A stretch of DNA of 64,000 bases from Symbiodinium natans (GCA_905221605.1 CAJNDS010002134.1:112501-176500), one strand, 5' to 3'. Counted from the stretch's first letter, positions 49,290 to 61,210 are shown. Numbers and translations are program-made. Notes: generated from the letters alone by a model not told the origin.

Positions 49290-50760
49290 GGAAAAAATCC
49301 ATGCACATGCCCCCGCTCCAAGCCAAACCTCCTTGCGCCCCGACACCAAAAAAAAGAGGCGAGACAGGCGAGGCATTGAGACAAACTCCCTTCCATCAGC
49401 CCGGGGCCCCCAGACAGACGAGAGAGACAAGCAAGACAATCCTTCTACCAGCTCGGCCCTCCAGAAAGACGAGAGAGACAACGAGACAAAGTGTTCTCAG
49501 TCTCGCTTGTCTCACCAGGATCTGTCTCAGGCCCATGACCCCAATCGTGCTCGTCCTAAACCTGCACGGATCCGGTGGACAACAGCCACAAGTCCGCGCC
49601 CCATGGACACTGAACACCCCAAACCACGAAATTTTGACCTCGCGCGCCCTTCTCGGGCCTGGCGGGAAAACATAGGCAGGACGAGCTCCGAAAAGGCTGT
49701 GTTCGACCCATCCCAAACCCTTCCCGACCACGTTCCAGGGGCTGGCTGGCACCGACTCGACGAAATCGTGCTCAAAGTCTAGGCCACTCCGAAACTGTGA
49801 AAAGCAGAGCTAGCGCAGCTGTCTCTTTTTCACTCCGCACTTGAGCCAAACACCAAAGTGTTCGGCAAGCTTCAGTTCTTGCAGCAGGCTCTCTCCAAGA
49901 GCTAAGGGCTCCAAAAAGCTACGAATTCCATCTCAACTTTGTTCTACAAAGCAGGTAACGCAAAAGAACAATGCAAAAGCTTTGGCAGCTTTGGTCTACA
50001 CCTCGGGGACTTCAGGTCACTTCCGAACAGCAAAACAGCGAAGCTTCAGAGTTCACTCTGCACTCCTACAGGCATCCTACACGTCCTAACGCAACGAACG
50101 AAGTGGTGGGGACACGGAGTGAGTTGCAAACAAGCACCTCAAAGTTCTGACACGCACTTCTTCAGCACTGCCTAACTGCAGTTCCAAGTGCCTCCAAAAC
50201 TCATCCTTGGCCATGTCCAAGGTTCCAAACCGGCCGGCTGCTGGGAGCCGGCGCACTGTCGCCGGCGGGCCCAAAATCTAAAAAAATGGGGCTGCGCCAT
50301 GAAGGGTTGGGTGCGAAATGCCGGCAATGTCAAATTTACTGCGTCCGCAAAATTAAGCATGCGGGTCCCTTCATACGGAACGCCACTATGGAGCCCAATA
50401 TCGTGGGACCGATTGACTCGATGTTGAAAAACTGCGTGGTGTGGAAAAGTGATCGGCGGACTGGAAGCACCGAGGAACGCGCTCGGGTGGCTCTCCGACA
50501 GTATGCACGCTGGACTTTACGGCAGCGTGGTCGGAGTTTCCAATGACCCACAGGCCTGCGTCACCGCGAATGGCTTTCTCAAGAGCCGGTTTCCGAACGG
50601 CACCTGGAGCTCGATCGCCGTGCTCTTCAATCCCCACATGGCCTGATGTCCAGAAAGCTCGGACACTCGAATTACGCGCTCTGGGTGACGGCTTGGCTGG
50701 CCGACAAGAAAGGCGACCGGGACTGTGGAGCAGATGTGTAGTATAGGGAGATCTTGTGAA
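49290..50760 (+). other. Element interior with weak coding potential
   Basis: A 149-codon open frame (49333-49782) is charged and repetitive in ERDK residues. Around 50490-50640 a plus frame reads LGWLSDSMHAGLYGSVVGVS then KSRFPNGTWSSIAVLFNPHM, more protein-like but without a recognised family. If a transposase exists it could be hidden here across introns. Confidence 0.3.
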
Positions 50761-50959
50761 CCAATTAACTTTTTATGCCAAAAAACGCTTCAAAACGGCT
50801 CTTTGAGTAAGAGGGATGTGAGGAGAAGGTGTTCATTGCTGGAAAAAAACGCTCAACTTGGCTTCAAAACAACTCCTTCAACCTGAGCAGGTTTATGGTA
50901 GTCTTCAAGCGGAAAAAACGCTCAACTTCGCTGCAAAACACTTTCTTGTTTTAAAAACG

Positions 50960-51520
50960 ACCCATAAATCGGTCACAACGCGGTCACAACGCGGTCACAA
51001 CCGGTCACGACACAAATCGGTCACAATGCAGTTACAACGCGATTACAGCGGTCACAAACACGCTCACAACACAGTCACGCGTTACGCCATGCCACTGCCT
51101 GCCACTGCTGCCCTGCCACTACCCGCCGCCTGGCCACTCGTTCTTTCCTTTACGGTATAGACTGCAGCCTTTTTTGAAGTCTATTCGAAGTCTGCAACAC
51201 GGTCACAACACGGTCACAACGCGGTCACAACGCGCTCACAACGCGGTCACAACACAACGCGGTCACAACACAACGCGGTCACAACGCGGAAACAACGTGG
51301 CACAACACAACGCGGTCACAACGCACAAGCGGACACAACGCGGTCACAACGCGGACGCGGTTACAACACAACGCGACAACGCGCCCAACGTGGACACAAC
51401 GCGGTCACAACGCAGTCACAACGCGTCACAACACACAACGCGGTCACAACGCGGTACAACGCGGTCACAACGCGATTACAACGCAGTTACAACGCGGACA
51501 CAACGTGGTCACAACACAAC
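50960..51520. repeat. GGTCACAACGC array, inner right part
   Basis: Irregular GCGGTCACAAC-type units interrupted by a CTGCCACTGCTGCCCTGCCA block and by 'ttgaagtctattcgaagtctgc'. Confidence 0.9.
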
Positions 51521-51649
51521 GCTTTTGCTGCTGCCCTGCCACTGCTGCCCTGCCACTGCCACCCTGCATGGTTGTGTCATTCATGAATCATTTTGAGCTA
51601 TGTCTGAGACATCTTGAATCATTATTAAATCACCTTGAATCATTATTTT

Positions 51650-51835
51650 GTGTCCGCGTTGTGTCCGCGTTGGGCGTTGTGACCGTTGTGACCGTGTTGT
51701 GTCCACGCATCGCATTGTGACCGCGTTGTGACCGCGTTGTGTCCGCGTTGTAACCGCGTTGAAATCGCGTTGTGACCGCGTTGTGCCGCGTTGTGACCGC
51801 ATTGTGACCGCGTTGTGACCCGTAGTGACGCGCAG
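51650..51835. repeat. GCGTTGTGACC array in opposite orientation
   Basis: About 15 irregular units inverted relative to 50960-51520, forming an internal palindrome next to the right inverted repeat. Confidence 0.88.
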
Positions 51836-52176
51836 TGACTGTTACAGCAGCACCGCGAAGAACAGTCGTAAAAAGCGCAGCAAACTGCAGTATGATGCAG
51901 AAGCAGCACTTCACTGCAGAGACTCGGTGAAAGACTCAGTCTTTATGGAATCTTTTACGGTGAAGACTGCAGTCTTTTTGGAGTCTCTTCGAAGTCTGCC
52001 TGCTACTTCTGCAACAGCTCTACTGCTGCTACTGCTGCTGATTCTTCTGCTTCGAGCAAAGATTGCGACATTGTTGAGTCATTCTTGCAACATTATTAAG
52101 TCATTATTGAATCATTGTTGGCTCATTTTTGACTCATTCTTGAAACATACGAAATTCTTTTTCGCTCCATTTTGAC

Positions 52177-52415
52177 AACACAACGCGGTCACAATTGCGG
52201 TCACAACGCAGTCACAACGCGGTCACAACGCGGTCACAACGCGGTCACAACGCGGCACAGCGCGGTCACAACGCGGTCACAACGCGGTCACAACGCAGTC
52301 ACAACGCGGTCACAACGCGGTCACAACGCGGTCACAACGCGGCACAGCGCGGTCACAACGCGGTCACAACGCGGTCACAACGCGGTCACAACGCGGTCAC
52401 AACGCGGTCACAACG
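52177..52415. repeat. GGTCACAACGC 11-bp array (right)
   Basis: About 21 units with occasional 8-bp deletions (GGCACAGC). Confidence 0.96.
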
Positions 52416-52429
52416 CGGTGCTGCTAAAA

Positions 52430-53702
52430 GTAGTGACGTTGTAGTGACGTTGTAGTGTAGTGACGTCGTAGTGACGTTGTAGTGACGTTGTAGTGACGTT
52501 GTAGTGACGTTGTAGTGACGTTGTAGTGACGTTGTAGTGACGTTGTAGTGACGTTGTAGTGACGTTGTAGTGACGTTGTAGTGACGTTGTAGACGTTGTA
52601 GTGACGTTGTAGTGACGTTGTAGTGACGTTGTAGTGACGTTGTAGTGACGTTGTAGTGACGTCGTAGTGACGTTGTAGTGACGTTGTAGTGACGTTGTAG
52701 TGAGTCGTAGTGACGTTGTAGTGACGTTGTAGTGACGTCGTAGTGACGTTGTAGTGACGTTGTAATGACGTCGTAGTGACGTTGTAGTGACGTTGTAGTG
52801 ACGTTGTAGTGACGTTGTAGTGACGTTGTAGTGACGTTGTAGTGACGTTGTAGTGACGTTGTAGTGACGTTGTAGTGACGTTGTAGTGACGTTGTAGTGA
52901 CGTTGTAGTGACGTTGTAGTGACGTCGTAGTGACGTTGTAGTGACGTTGTAGTGACGTTGTAGTGACGTTGTAGTGACGTTGCAGTGACGTTGTAGTGAC
53001 GTTGTAGTGACGTTGTAGTGACGTTGTAGTGACGTTGTAGTGACGTTGTAGTGACGTTAGTGACGTTGTAGTGACGTTGTAGTGACGTTGTAGTGACGTT
53101 GTAGTGACGTTGTAGTGACGTTGTAGTGACGTTGTAGTGACGTTGTAGTGACGTTGTAGTGACGTCGTAGTGACGTTGTAGTGACGTTGTAGTGACGTTG
53201 TAGTGACGTTGTAGTGACGTTGTAGTGACGTTGTAGTGACGTTGTAGTGACGTTGTAGTGACGTTGTAGTGACGTTGTAGTGACGTTGTAGTGACGTTGT
53301 AGTGACGTCGTCGTACGTCGTACGTTGTAGTGACGTTGTAGTGACGTCGTAGTGACGTTGTAGTGACGTTGTAGTGACGTTGTAGTGACGTTGTAGTGAC
53401 GTTGTAGTGACGTTGTAGTGACGTTGTAGTGACGTTGTAGTGACGTTGTAGTGACGTTGTAGTGACGTTGTAGTGACGTTGTAGTGACGTTGTAGTGACG
53501 TTGTAGTGACGTTGTAGTGACGTTGTAGTGACGTTGTAGTGACGTTGTAGTGACGTTGTAGTGACGTTGTAGTGACGTTGCAGTGACGTTGTAGTGACGT
53601 TGTAGTGACGTTGTAGTGACGTTGTAGTGACGTTGTAGTGACGTTGTAGTGACGTTGTAGTGACGTTGTAGTGACGTTGTAGTGACGTTGTAGTGACGTT
53701 TT
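52430..53702. repeat. GTAGTGACGTT 11-bp array (right)
   Basis: About 115 units, over twice the copy number of the left array. As 11 is not a multiple of three, 33-bp triplets of units stay open and create a 439-codon Thr/Ser/Leu/Gln/Arg/His/Tyr repeat ORF on the minus strand that is an artefact. Confidence 0.97.
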
Positions 53703-53776
53703 CTACAAAAAGAGACTGTAGTGACATTTTAGCGGCTTTTGGAATAAGTTACCACAAGCCCCCCCTTACTTATACA

Positions 53777-53783
53777 TGCAGGA
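53777..53783. repeat. Putative target-site duplication, right copy
   Basis: TGCAGGA directly after the right terminus (…TTACTTATACA), identical to 42350-42356. Confidence 0.75.
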
Positions 53784-53941
53784 ATGAAGCATCTTAACGT
53801 CACTGTTGCTGCTGTCACCAAGATCGGGACGCGGCCCAGCTTGATCATTGCCAGGTGGGGGCAATTCGGCATGTCTTGCGGCAGGAGCCGGGGCGACAGG
53901 CGCTTACTGACGGGATTGCAACAGGTGGCGGAAGCTGGCAC
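53777..53941 (-). pseudogene. Zinc-finger gene, 5' part (split by the insertion)
   Basis: The minus frame reads CPHLAMIKLGRVPILVTAAT then VTLRCFIPA up to the insertion. With one TGCAGGA copy retained it continues in frame into PKRARARG at 42.35 kb. The upstream boundary of this exon is unclear; further upstream (53.94-54.07 kb) the minus strand has a Pro/Gln/Ala repeat (PQAPQ) in a different frame. Confidence 0.65.
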
Positions 53942-54960
53942 TTGGCATTTGCGGCGCTTGTGGAGGTTGCGGAGCTTGCGGCACTTGCGGCGCTTGTGGA
54001 GGCTGCGGAGCTTGCGGCGCTTGTGGTGCTTGCGGGTTGGGGCGCTTGCGGTCCTTGCGGCACCTCATCCTTGAAATACTGGCGAAATCCGCACGGAATT
54101 CCTAGAGACATCACCAAACTGGAGTTGTGCTGGACAGCGTTGGGGTGTCGTTGCTGCCAAGTCAAAATTTCGTTCAGCAGCTCGGAATATGGCTCTTCGT
54201 CTCTTGCAGAACACGTCTGCCTCCAGAGAAACTCAGCCAGAACGCGTCCATAACATTGCTTGGAGACCCTCTTGATACCACGCTGCCATATAGGACTTCA
54301 ACCTTCCGAAAAGGCCTTCGGCTGCATTGGAAGAGACGTTAATCTCTTGTTCGAAGATCCTCTCCACTTGAGGGTTCAAAAAGTTCTTGCTCTTAAGGCT
54401 GGGCCCCTCGAGGGGTCAAAAAGTTCTTGGTCTCGGGACGAGTCAAAACGTTCGGAGTCTTAAGGCTGGGCCCCTCCAAGGCGTCAGAGTATTTGGTCTT
54501 ACGGAAAGTTTTTGGCTTAGGCTGGGCCCCTCGATGGGTCAAACAGTTGTTGGTCTTCATCGTTCTTGAGGTTGAGGACACACTAGGGTTTACAGAAAAA
54601 CTGACGTTTTTTGACGTTGCAGGTGCACCAGGTTGAGGAAAAACACTTTTCGCTTTTGACATGTTGAGGACATATCAGGCTTCAAATCGGACCTTCGTTA
54701 AAAAAATGACGGCACATGAAGGTTTGCAACAAAAACGTTCGTTAACTTTGTTGAATTCTTACTTTTCAGTCGTTTTTTTCTATTTAACAGGCTGCAAGAA
54801 TTTCATGATGTCAATAATTTGATGTCTTACGTCTCCACGCTAAACTGAACATTTTGAAGTAATGTCATAACTGAAACCGTTTACATCGTTCAGTTAAAGT
54901 GTTCTACGAAATGTTGACATCTTAAGCCTTCCAAAAAACAAATAAACAAATTGAATTTGA
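53942..54960. other. No confident gene
   Basis: 53.94-54.07 kb is a GC-rich repeat (GGCGCTTGTGGAGGTTGCGGA-like). 54.37-54.56 kb has three copies of 'ctgggcccctc(g/c)a(a/t)gg(g/c)gtcaaa'. From 54.66 kb the sequence becomes AT-rich, with nothing recognisable. Confidence 0.5.
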
Positions 54961-54996
54961 AATATTCAAAATGTTTAAATTATGGAGCTCTCTTTT

Positions 54997-55135
54997 TTTC
55001 GCTCTCTCTCTCTCTCTCTCCAACCCTCCCTCCCTCCTTCCTTCCTTCCTTCCTTCCTGCCTTCCTTCCTTCCTTCCTTCCTTGCTCTTTCCCTCTTCCT
55101 TCTTGCTCTTTCCTCTTTCCTCCTTGCTCCTCCCG
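54997..55135. repeat. CT / CCTT microsatellite
   Basis: (CT)n then (CCTT)n and (CTTCCT)n; similar (GA)n at 55447-55463 and (CT)n at 55833-55861. Confidence 0.93.
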
Positions 55136-55826
55136 TTTTTTTGCGCGCCGTTCAACAGTGAATGAAAGAACAAAGGTACTGACAAGAGAGGAGCAGGAGT
55201 TCTCCTTCAAGAGGGAAATAGAAGCAGAACGTCAAGGATGAGAAGGAAGAGTGAAGGCACTGACAAGAGGGAAAGGAGGAATTCTGCTTGATTCTACTAC
55301 TCTCTTCTGCCTATCTCTCTGTCTTCTTTGTTCTCTTCTGGAAATGGGAGGACAGGGCGTTACTCACAGTCCCATCTTCTCTCAAACCCTGGGAGGCCCT
55401 TTCGGTGAAGCCCCCTACGAAAACTGACAGAACGAGGACGGAGCAAGAGAGAGAGAGAGAGAGAAACAGAAAAAAGGAGAGAAGCAACTGTCCTCTCCAA
55501 GCTGTTTTCAGAGTGACCCCAAAGACTTAAACCGTCCCTTTCTCCTCTCTCTTTCTGTCTTGTCTTTTAAGGGTATGGGAAGGGGGGTGAGGAAGGGAAC
55601 AGGAGAGGAGGGGAGGAGGACACAATGTCACATGGCAGGCTGGGGAAGGGGTTGGACGCCCGTTGCTTCCAGAAAATTCTGGACGCCCCTGCAGGCCCCC
55701 TACAGGCTCCGCGAGGCCCGGAGGCCCCTGAGCAGTAACACTGGGATAGGGCCATACTCGTGGCCTTCTTCTCGCTTTCTCTGCTGAAGCCTTCCTCGTC
55801 TCCCATGTTCTCTTTCTCACGCGATG

Positions 55827-55865
<39 letters not shown>

Positions 55866-56200
55866 TTTCACTTTCTCTTGTCCCCTTTTGCCTTCCCTCG
55901 CATCGTTCCACGCCCTACCCTTCCCTCCTTTCCGCCCTACCCTTCCCTCCTTTCCACACCCTTCTCAAATGAGAAAGCAAGAGAAGGACGAAGAAAGTAG
56001 GGAAAGGACGATTTCGCTCCGCCTATGCCACTTTCACTCATCCGCTTTCACCCCCTCCCTCGTGCCATGCCCTACACTAAGAGAAGAATAGGAATGGAAG
56101 CGATCAGTGGGAATGCAGAGGAAAATGGGACTTCTTCTTTTTCATTCAGCTTAGGCATACATTTTTTCTTTTCACCTCTCACCCTCTCCCTCCTTCCCTT

Positions 56201-56241
<41 letters not shown>

Positions 56242-56341
56242 NNNNNNNNNNNNNNNNNNNNNNNNNNNNNNNNNNNNNNNNNNNNNNNNNNNNNNNNNNN
56301 NNNNNNNNNNNNNNNNNNNNNNNNNNNNNNNNNNNNNNNNN
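56201..56341. other. CT microsatellite followed by a 100-base assembly gap
   Basis: (CT)n from 56201 to 56241 runs into exactly 100 N (56242-56341), a conventional scaffold gap. The true distance across it is unknown. Confidence 0.98.
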
Positions 56342-57224
56342 AACCCAGCCCGAATACTATCCAAAGACTAATCTTGATCACCAACACACTTTGATGTTTT
56401 GGCACAGTCGAAAGCAATCATGTCTGGAAGCAGTGCCTCATCAGCATCACCGGCCACGCATCAGCCTAGATTGATTGGAAAACAGCGTGAAACAGATGAT
56501 TGGGACGGACTTTCATGCGATGCAATATCTTCATCTGCAGGATCCCTAGATTTCGCGTAGATGTTGTGCCCCAAAACAGCCGTTCAAACCCAAAACCTCA
56601 AAGCTTTAAAACCTCCCAACAAGCATTCTGAAAAAAACAGTTTCTACAAGCCCCAAAGTGACAAAGCAAACCCAAAACCTCAAGCTTTACCACCTCCAAG
56701 CCCTATTTTGTTTAAACCCCCACAACAAGACTTTCGTCCTGTTCATGGAACAAGAAAAAAAGAATACATATCACTGCAGGCCCGGCTCATCTAATTCATC
56801 TACATGGGGTGAGGCAAGAACATTCAATCGAACCTGAAACCACAAGGCCACCGAAAAAAAAAAAACAATGTGTGACGTGGAGTAGAAACCGGATGTGGTG
56901 TGGAGCAACGGATGCGGTGGAATCATAGAGCAGTGGAACACGTTGTGCTGTGGAGCAGAAACTGAGACCCAACAGATGCCCGGCTTGGGGGTGTGTGGTG
57001 TGGATAGGACATCGCTCTCGCAGATGCGTGCATATCTGCTGTGGCGATGTTTTTAGCGACCCCCTAAAAGAGGGATTCCGAAAGACCCTATACACCCTAT
57101 AAAGCCTAAACCGACAAGCCTTGAGCCCCAACCTTGAAGGTCACTAAGCCATGCTGAGTGTCCGCTGGGCCCTGGAGCTGTCAACCATACGGGCTTGCTC
57201 TAAATAGTCTCTAAATCCATGGGA

Positions 57225-57360
57225 CCTTTTCTTGGGCACCTACCGGAAAAAGAGACGTTTCCTGAAATTAGGGGTACCTTATTGGGGTCCCTTATTGGGG
57301 GTCTATTCTAGGGGTCCCCCTATTTTCGTAAACCCCCACATGGGAAAGGGCCATCATTTG
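57225..57360. mobile_element. Dispersed short element, GGGGTACC/AGGGGTCC family
   Basis: Contains GGGGTACCTTATTGGGGTCC, GGGTCTATTCTAGGGGTCC and TTTTCGTAAACCCCCACATG. Relatives lie at 1705-1775, 13575-13680, 59945-60025 and 62630-62855. Confidence 0.6.
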
Positions 57361-57794
57361 GGTTTAGGGTTTAGGGTTCGGCTTCCTAGGTTTAGGGTTT
57401 AGGGCTTAGGGTTCAGCAGCTCCGGGTCGAGCAATCTCTGGTGGAGCCACTGTTTCGACTCTAGAAACAAACCCACCCACCCAGAGAATCCCAAAACATT
57501 AAGATATGTAAAGGTTACATTTTTCATCAGCAAGCCCTGAAGCCCTACATAATCCCTCTAAACCCCAAACCTAGACGTTTCCACAAGTGATCCGCGAAAT
57601 TCTCTCTGCAATTTTTACGGGTTGTGTTTGAGGGTTTTTCTTGCTTTTTTGATGTTTTTTGGGTTTTCGCTCGGGTTTTTGGTCAAAATGTTCGTGCCAC
57701 TTCAGGTGCTCCGGCCGCCACTGCCCTCAGCACTTGCTGTTGCGTGAAATAAAATAATTATAGAATGAAATCCTACTACGATGATTGCGCTCCT

Positions 57795-57980
57795 GATACC
57801 AGCACATCCATTCTCCAGAGTATCCATGCCCGCAGGATGAATACGTTCGTGTTGTCAGCACATCCATTCCCCAAAGCATTCATGCCCACACCATGATTGC
57901 GTTCTTGTCAAGTTCTTGTTACCAGCACATCCATTCCCCAAAGCATTCATGCCCGCACCACGATTACGTTCCTGTTACTG
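57795..57980. repeat. ~60-bp tandem repeat, three copies
   Basis: Units contain CAGCACATCCATTCCCCAAA, 'gcattcatgcccgcacca' and 'gattgcgttc'. The ORF through it is not supported. Confidence 0.85.
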
Positions 57981-59198
57981 GCATCACTTAGGCAGTCCGG
58001 AGGCCCTGAGACAGAAGCTCGGACACTTCTTGAAGAACCGTTGACAGCACCCGAACACGACCGCAACCTAAGTTGGACTGCCAAAAACCGAGCTTCCCGC
58101 CCGAAAAACGCGGGCCAGCTCCGGACGCGCCAGGCCCTAAACCCTAAACCCTAAACCCTAGGGGTACGCAGCTCTTCTTGGGGTTCTTCGCACCAGTGAG
58201 GGCCTAAGGCTTGCAGAGTGCCCTCAGGGCCGCAGAAATGTCGGATGCTTGTGGGGTTCGCTTCTACCTCGAAGCCACGGCACTAACGGAGTCCTTGTGA
58301 CAAGAACCCTTCAGTTTTAAGACAACCCTGAGGCTTCGGGTCCGGGTTTGGAGCTGAGGGTTTTGGCCCGATCCTGCAGGGCTTGATCCATGCAACCTAT
58401 GGAAGAGCATGGCAGCTGGGGGTCATAGCAGCTTACAACGGCTGATGCACGGTGACAAATTATGCCAACCATATACTTCTAAACTCCTTCCTCAACCACA
58501 AACCCTAAACCCTAAACCCTAAACCCTAAACCATACACCCTAAACCCTAGACCCTACAATTTCTTGGGACCCGGCCGCTCGCCAGGCAAGAAACAAGGCA
58601 GGCCAGGCAGGCAAGCTGGAGCCAGGAAGGGAGACGGTTCAGGTTTACGGGTTAGGGTTTAGGGTTTAGGGTTTAGGGTGTAGGAGCCTCATGCCCATGA
58701 GAGTTGCAACCAACATCATTCTTTCTTCATCCTACTTAGTCTTAAGGCCCGCAGAACCCTATTTTTGCGAAAAACACCCTAAGCCCTGAGCCTTTGCAGA
58801 AACCCTGGCAAACTAACCACGGCAGAGGGCATAGACATGTCCGCAGGCTGCAAAGAATGAGAGAGAGAGAGAGACTTACGTAAAAAAATGTGTGTCGCAG
58901 AAAACTGGTCTCCATGCCTTTGCTTCACCATCCTAAAGAAAGCGTGAATCACATGTAGGACTTACTTGAAAGGGGCGCGCAAACTCTGAGAGCTTATGAT
59001 GGGGTTTTTCGAGTTGTACCACGGAAGGAACTCCTGCCTGCCAACTTTTCTGCAACCCGCCGCAACGCCGGTCTGCAACTTGCTAAGACAAGAAAAGAAG
59101 AAAAGAAACTCCCAAATCTCAAAGCAGCACTGCCCCATATCGCCCCCTGAGCAGTTTCCTGCAAACTGGGCGTTTTGGCTTGGGCCAGTAATGTAGGG

Positions 59199-59300
59199 GC
59201 CTGAATAATTAGAATAGGGTTTGGGGGGGCCTATTGTAGTATAAATATTAAGGGACCGTAAAAGGGAATACCATTTGCAATTATTCCGACCCCTAAAGTA
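59199..59300. mobile_element. Dispersed element, GGCCTGAATAATTAGAATAGGG family, copy 1
   Basis: Shares GGCCTGARTAATTAGAATAG, 'agtataa', 'gggacc(g)taaaagggaata' and 'tccgac' with 61296-61430, in the same orientation. Confidence 0.65.
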
Positions 59301-59712
59301 GGGTTTGGGGCTTGTGGCGGCTTTCGACCGTCTTGGCCAGACACGCACTTTCACAGCATGAGACGGCGGAGCTGCAAACTTCAGTGCGAGAGACCGTTCG
59401 CAGAATGCACAGAGCCCAAGGCACAACGCAAAGCGGGCTCTTAGGGTAGTTACATGGTCCCTTGGTATGGGCCCTGAGTCTACCCTATACAACCCAAGGG
59501 CCCAATAAACTACCCTCAGGTTACTGCATCACGAAGTCTTCGGCCTCTGCCGCTTACACTGAGAACCCTAAACCCTAAACCCTAAACCCTAAACATATTG
59601 AGAACAGACGACTTTGGCCTGGCTGCTGTTCGCCGTGCGAAGCGTGCGCTGTGGCATGTTGGGGTGCGTGCTGCAGCCGCAACTACGCAGCTTTTTGGCT
59701 GGTGGAGTCGGG

Positions 59713-59793
59713 ATGGTTTAGGGTTTAGGGTTTAGGGTTTAGGGTTTAGGGTTTAGGGTTTAGGGTTTAGGGTTTAGGGTTTAGGGTTTAGAG
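59713..59793. repeat. Interstitial TTTAGGG array
   Basis: About 11 perfect TTTAGGG units. Shorter tracts occur at 58137-58160, 58499-58557, 58648-58680, 59562-59594, 60076-60118 and 60238-60317. Confidence 0.95.
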
Positions 59794-61162
59794 CCAGAGC
59801 TTGTGCAAGAAGTGGCAGACGGAGAAGGGGGCGAAAGGTGGTGAAAGCATCTACCACACATATCCGTGAATTCCACGACACCAAGCTGAGATGGAAACCG
59901 ACAGCGAATCGAAGCTACGAATATAGGTATTGCCAAAATCGGGGTGCCCCTTTTGAACCCCAAATAGACTAGAATCCCCTCAAAGGGGGGTACCCCCTAA
60001 TTTCGGAAACCCCCGTATGGAAAAGGCAGTGGCTGCTCCTTGAAATGCAAGTACCGGTCTCAGATCTCACAAGCCTTTAGGGTTTAGGGTTTAGGGTTTA
60101 GGGTTTAGGGTTTAGGGCTTTGCCTAGAATTCTCCTGGTAGTGAGCAAGCAGCGGAAACAAACGGGGCTGTCGGGTTGCCATTCCTCGAGCCTGGAGAAC
60201 CTTTCCCTGCAAGTGTTTAGGGGCTGTAGGCTTTTGAACTTAGGGTTTAGGGCCAGGGTTTAGGGTTTAGGGCTTAGGGCTTGGGGTTTAGGGTTTGGGG
60301 TTTGGGGTTTAGGGTTCTCTAAGTGGAGCTGGAAGACCAGCCTTCAGCATTCGCAACCCCCGAGATGCCCCCCCACATTTCCTTCGCACACTACAAGATC
60401 CGGTCTGCCTCATGGCATGATTTCTTGAAACGCACTGAGTGCCGATGCACTGTGCATTGTTGCACCCTGCTTCTTCATGACATGTAAAGGCAACATCAGG
60501 ACCCTCTCGGCCCCTTTTTCTTCATCCCCCTAAACCTATACTCCCCTTAGAACCTTAATAACACTAGTGTGTTTAATATCCGCTTGGGTTTTATGTAAAC
60601 AAAAAATACTTCCCAATGGGGATATAGAAACCGCCGGCTTCTTCTCTCTGCCTGCCTGGCCGTTGTAGGGGCGTAGGGTCTACAGTAGAGTTACCACCCA
60701 TGCAAGCCCCGGTGTTCACCCCTAAAAGCCCTTAAAAAACCCCAAAACCCTAAACACCCTAAAAACCCTACAAACCCTAAAGAGCCTGAAAACCCTACAT
60801 GCCCTAGAAATCCTAAAAGCCCTAAACTGCTTTCACTCAAGTTCCGGCTCTGCGTGTGGTGCTTGATGCTCTGAGGGCCGCAACTGGCTGAAGAGAGAGT
60901 CAAGTTGAGTTGCGCTGAGTTGCAAGGTCTCCAAACTAACCACTGGGAGCTCCTAGATTGGTTCTTTAAACCATCTGAATAAGATTCATCAGTATGACCC
61001 TCTTAAACCAATAAAAAGGGGACATATGGAAGGTCCCAAGGTCCTACCTAGGCTCTGAAAGAGCAAAGAAAGCTGAGCATGAGGGATCATTTGAGGCGAA
61101 GATTGTTCGAAGTTCTAGGCAGAAATCCAGGAATATCGTATGTAGGAGTCTGTAGAATATAG

Positions 61163-61210
61163 ATGGCACATGATGTTTGGTCCTGTCTTGGGCCCACGCC
61201 TCCCGTGCAG
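61163..61210 (+). CDS. Possible first coding exon of an unknown gene
   Basis: ATG then 16 codons MAHDVWSCLGPTPPVQ ending exactly at a canonical donor CAG|GTAAGG. No partner exon is proven. About 240 bases on, a plus frame stays open from FGKIAEDGVHWVSHLHRREL to a TAG near 61605, but it contains part of a dispersed element at its left. Confidence 0.25.

Larger units (their letters stand above)
42357..53776. mobile_element. 11.4-kb terminal-inverted-repeat element
   Basis: The left end TATATAAGTAAGGGGGGGCT and the right end (inverted) TGTATAAGTAAGGGGGGGCT differ at one base here, and homology continues inward for over 1 kb. Flanked by 7-bp direct repeats and inserted in an exon. The interior includes arrays, a nested copy of the terminal sequence and a P-loop NTPase gene. 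No transposase, integrase or polymerase was recognised, so it may be non-autonomous or of an undescribed type. Confidence 0.85.
51835..53776. repeat. Right terminal inverted repeat
   Basis: The inverse of 42357-43440, longer because its arrays are expanded: the CTGCAGTATGATGCAGAAGC block, GGTCACAACGC array, GTAGTGACGTT array and the terminal ~70 bp (GCGGCTTTTGGAATAAGTTA). Confidence 0.9.

Noticed and set aside
52408-53727. 439-codon open frame of repeated TTSLQRHYNV
   Set aside because: It is the 11-bp GTAGTGACGTT array, whose 33-bp super-period happens to be open; the arm on the other side has the same array without a coding role.
42357-53776. Inverted repeat as an assembly artefact
   Set aside because: The arms differ in array length and in many bases, the interior is unique, and excision restores a host reading frame with a short flanking duplication.
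54922-56174. Several 60-150-codon frames rich in Ser/Leu/Pro or Arg/Glu
   Set aside because: They follow CT/GA microsatellites; the one spanning the N gap contains unknown residues.
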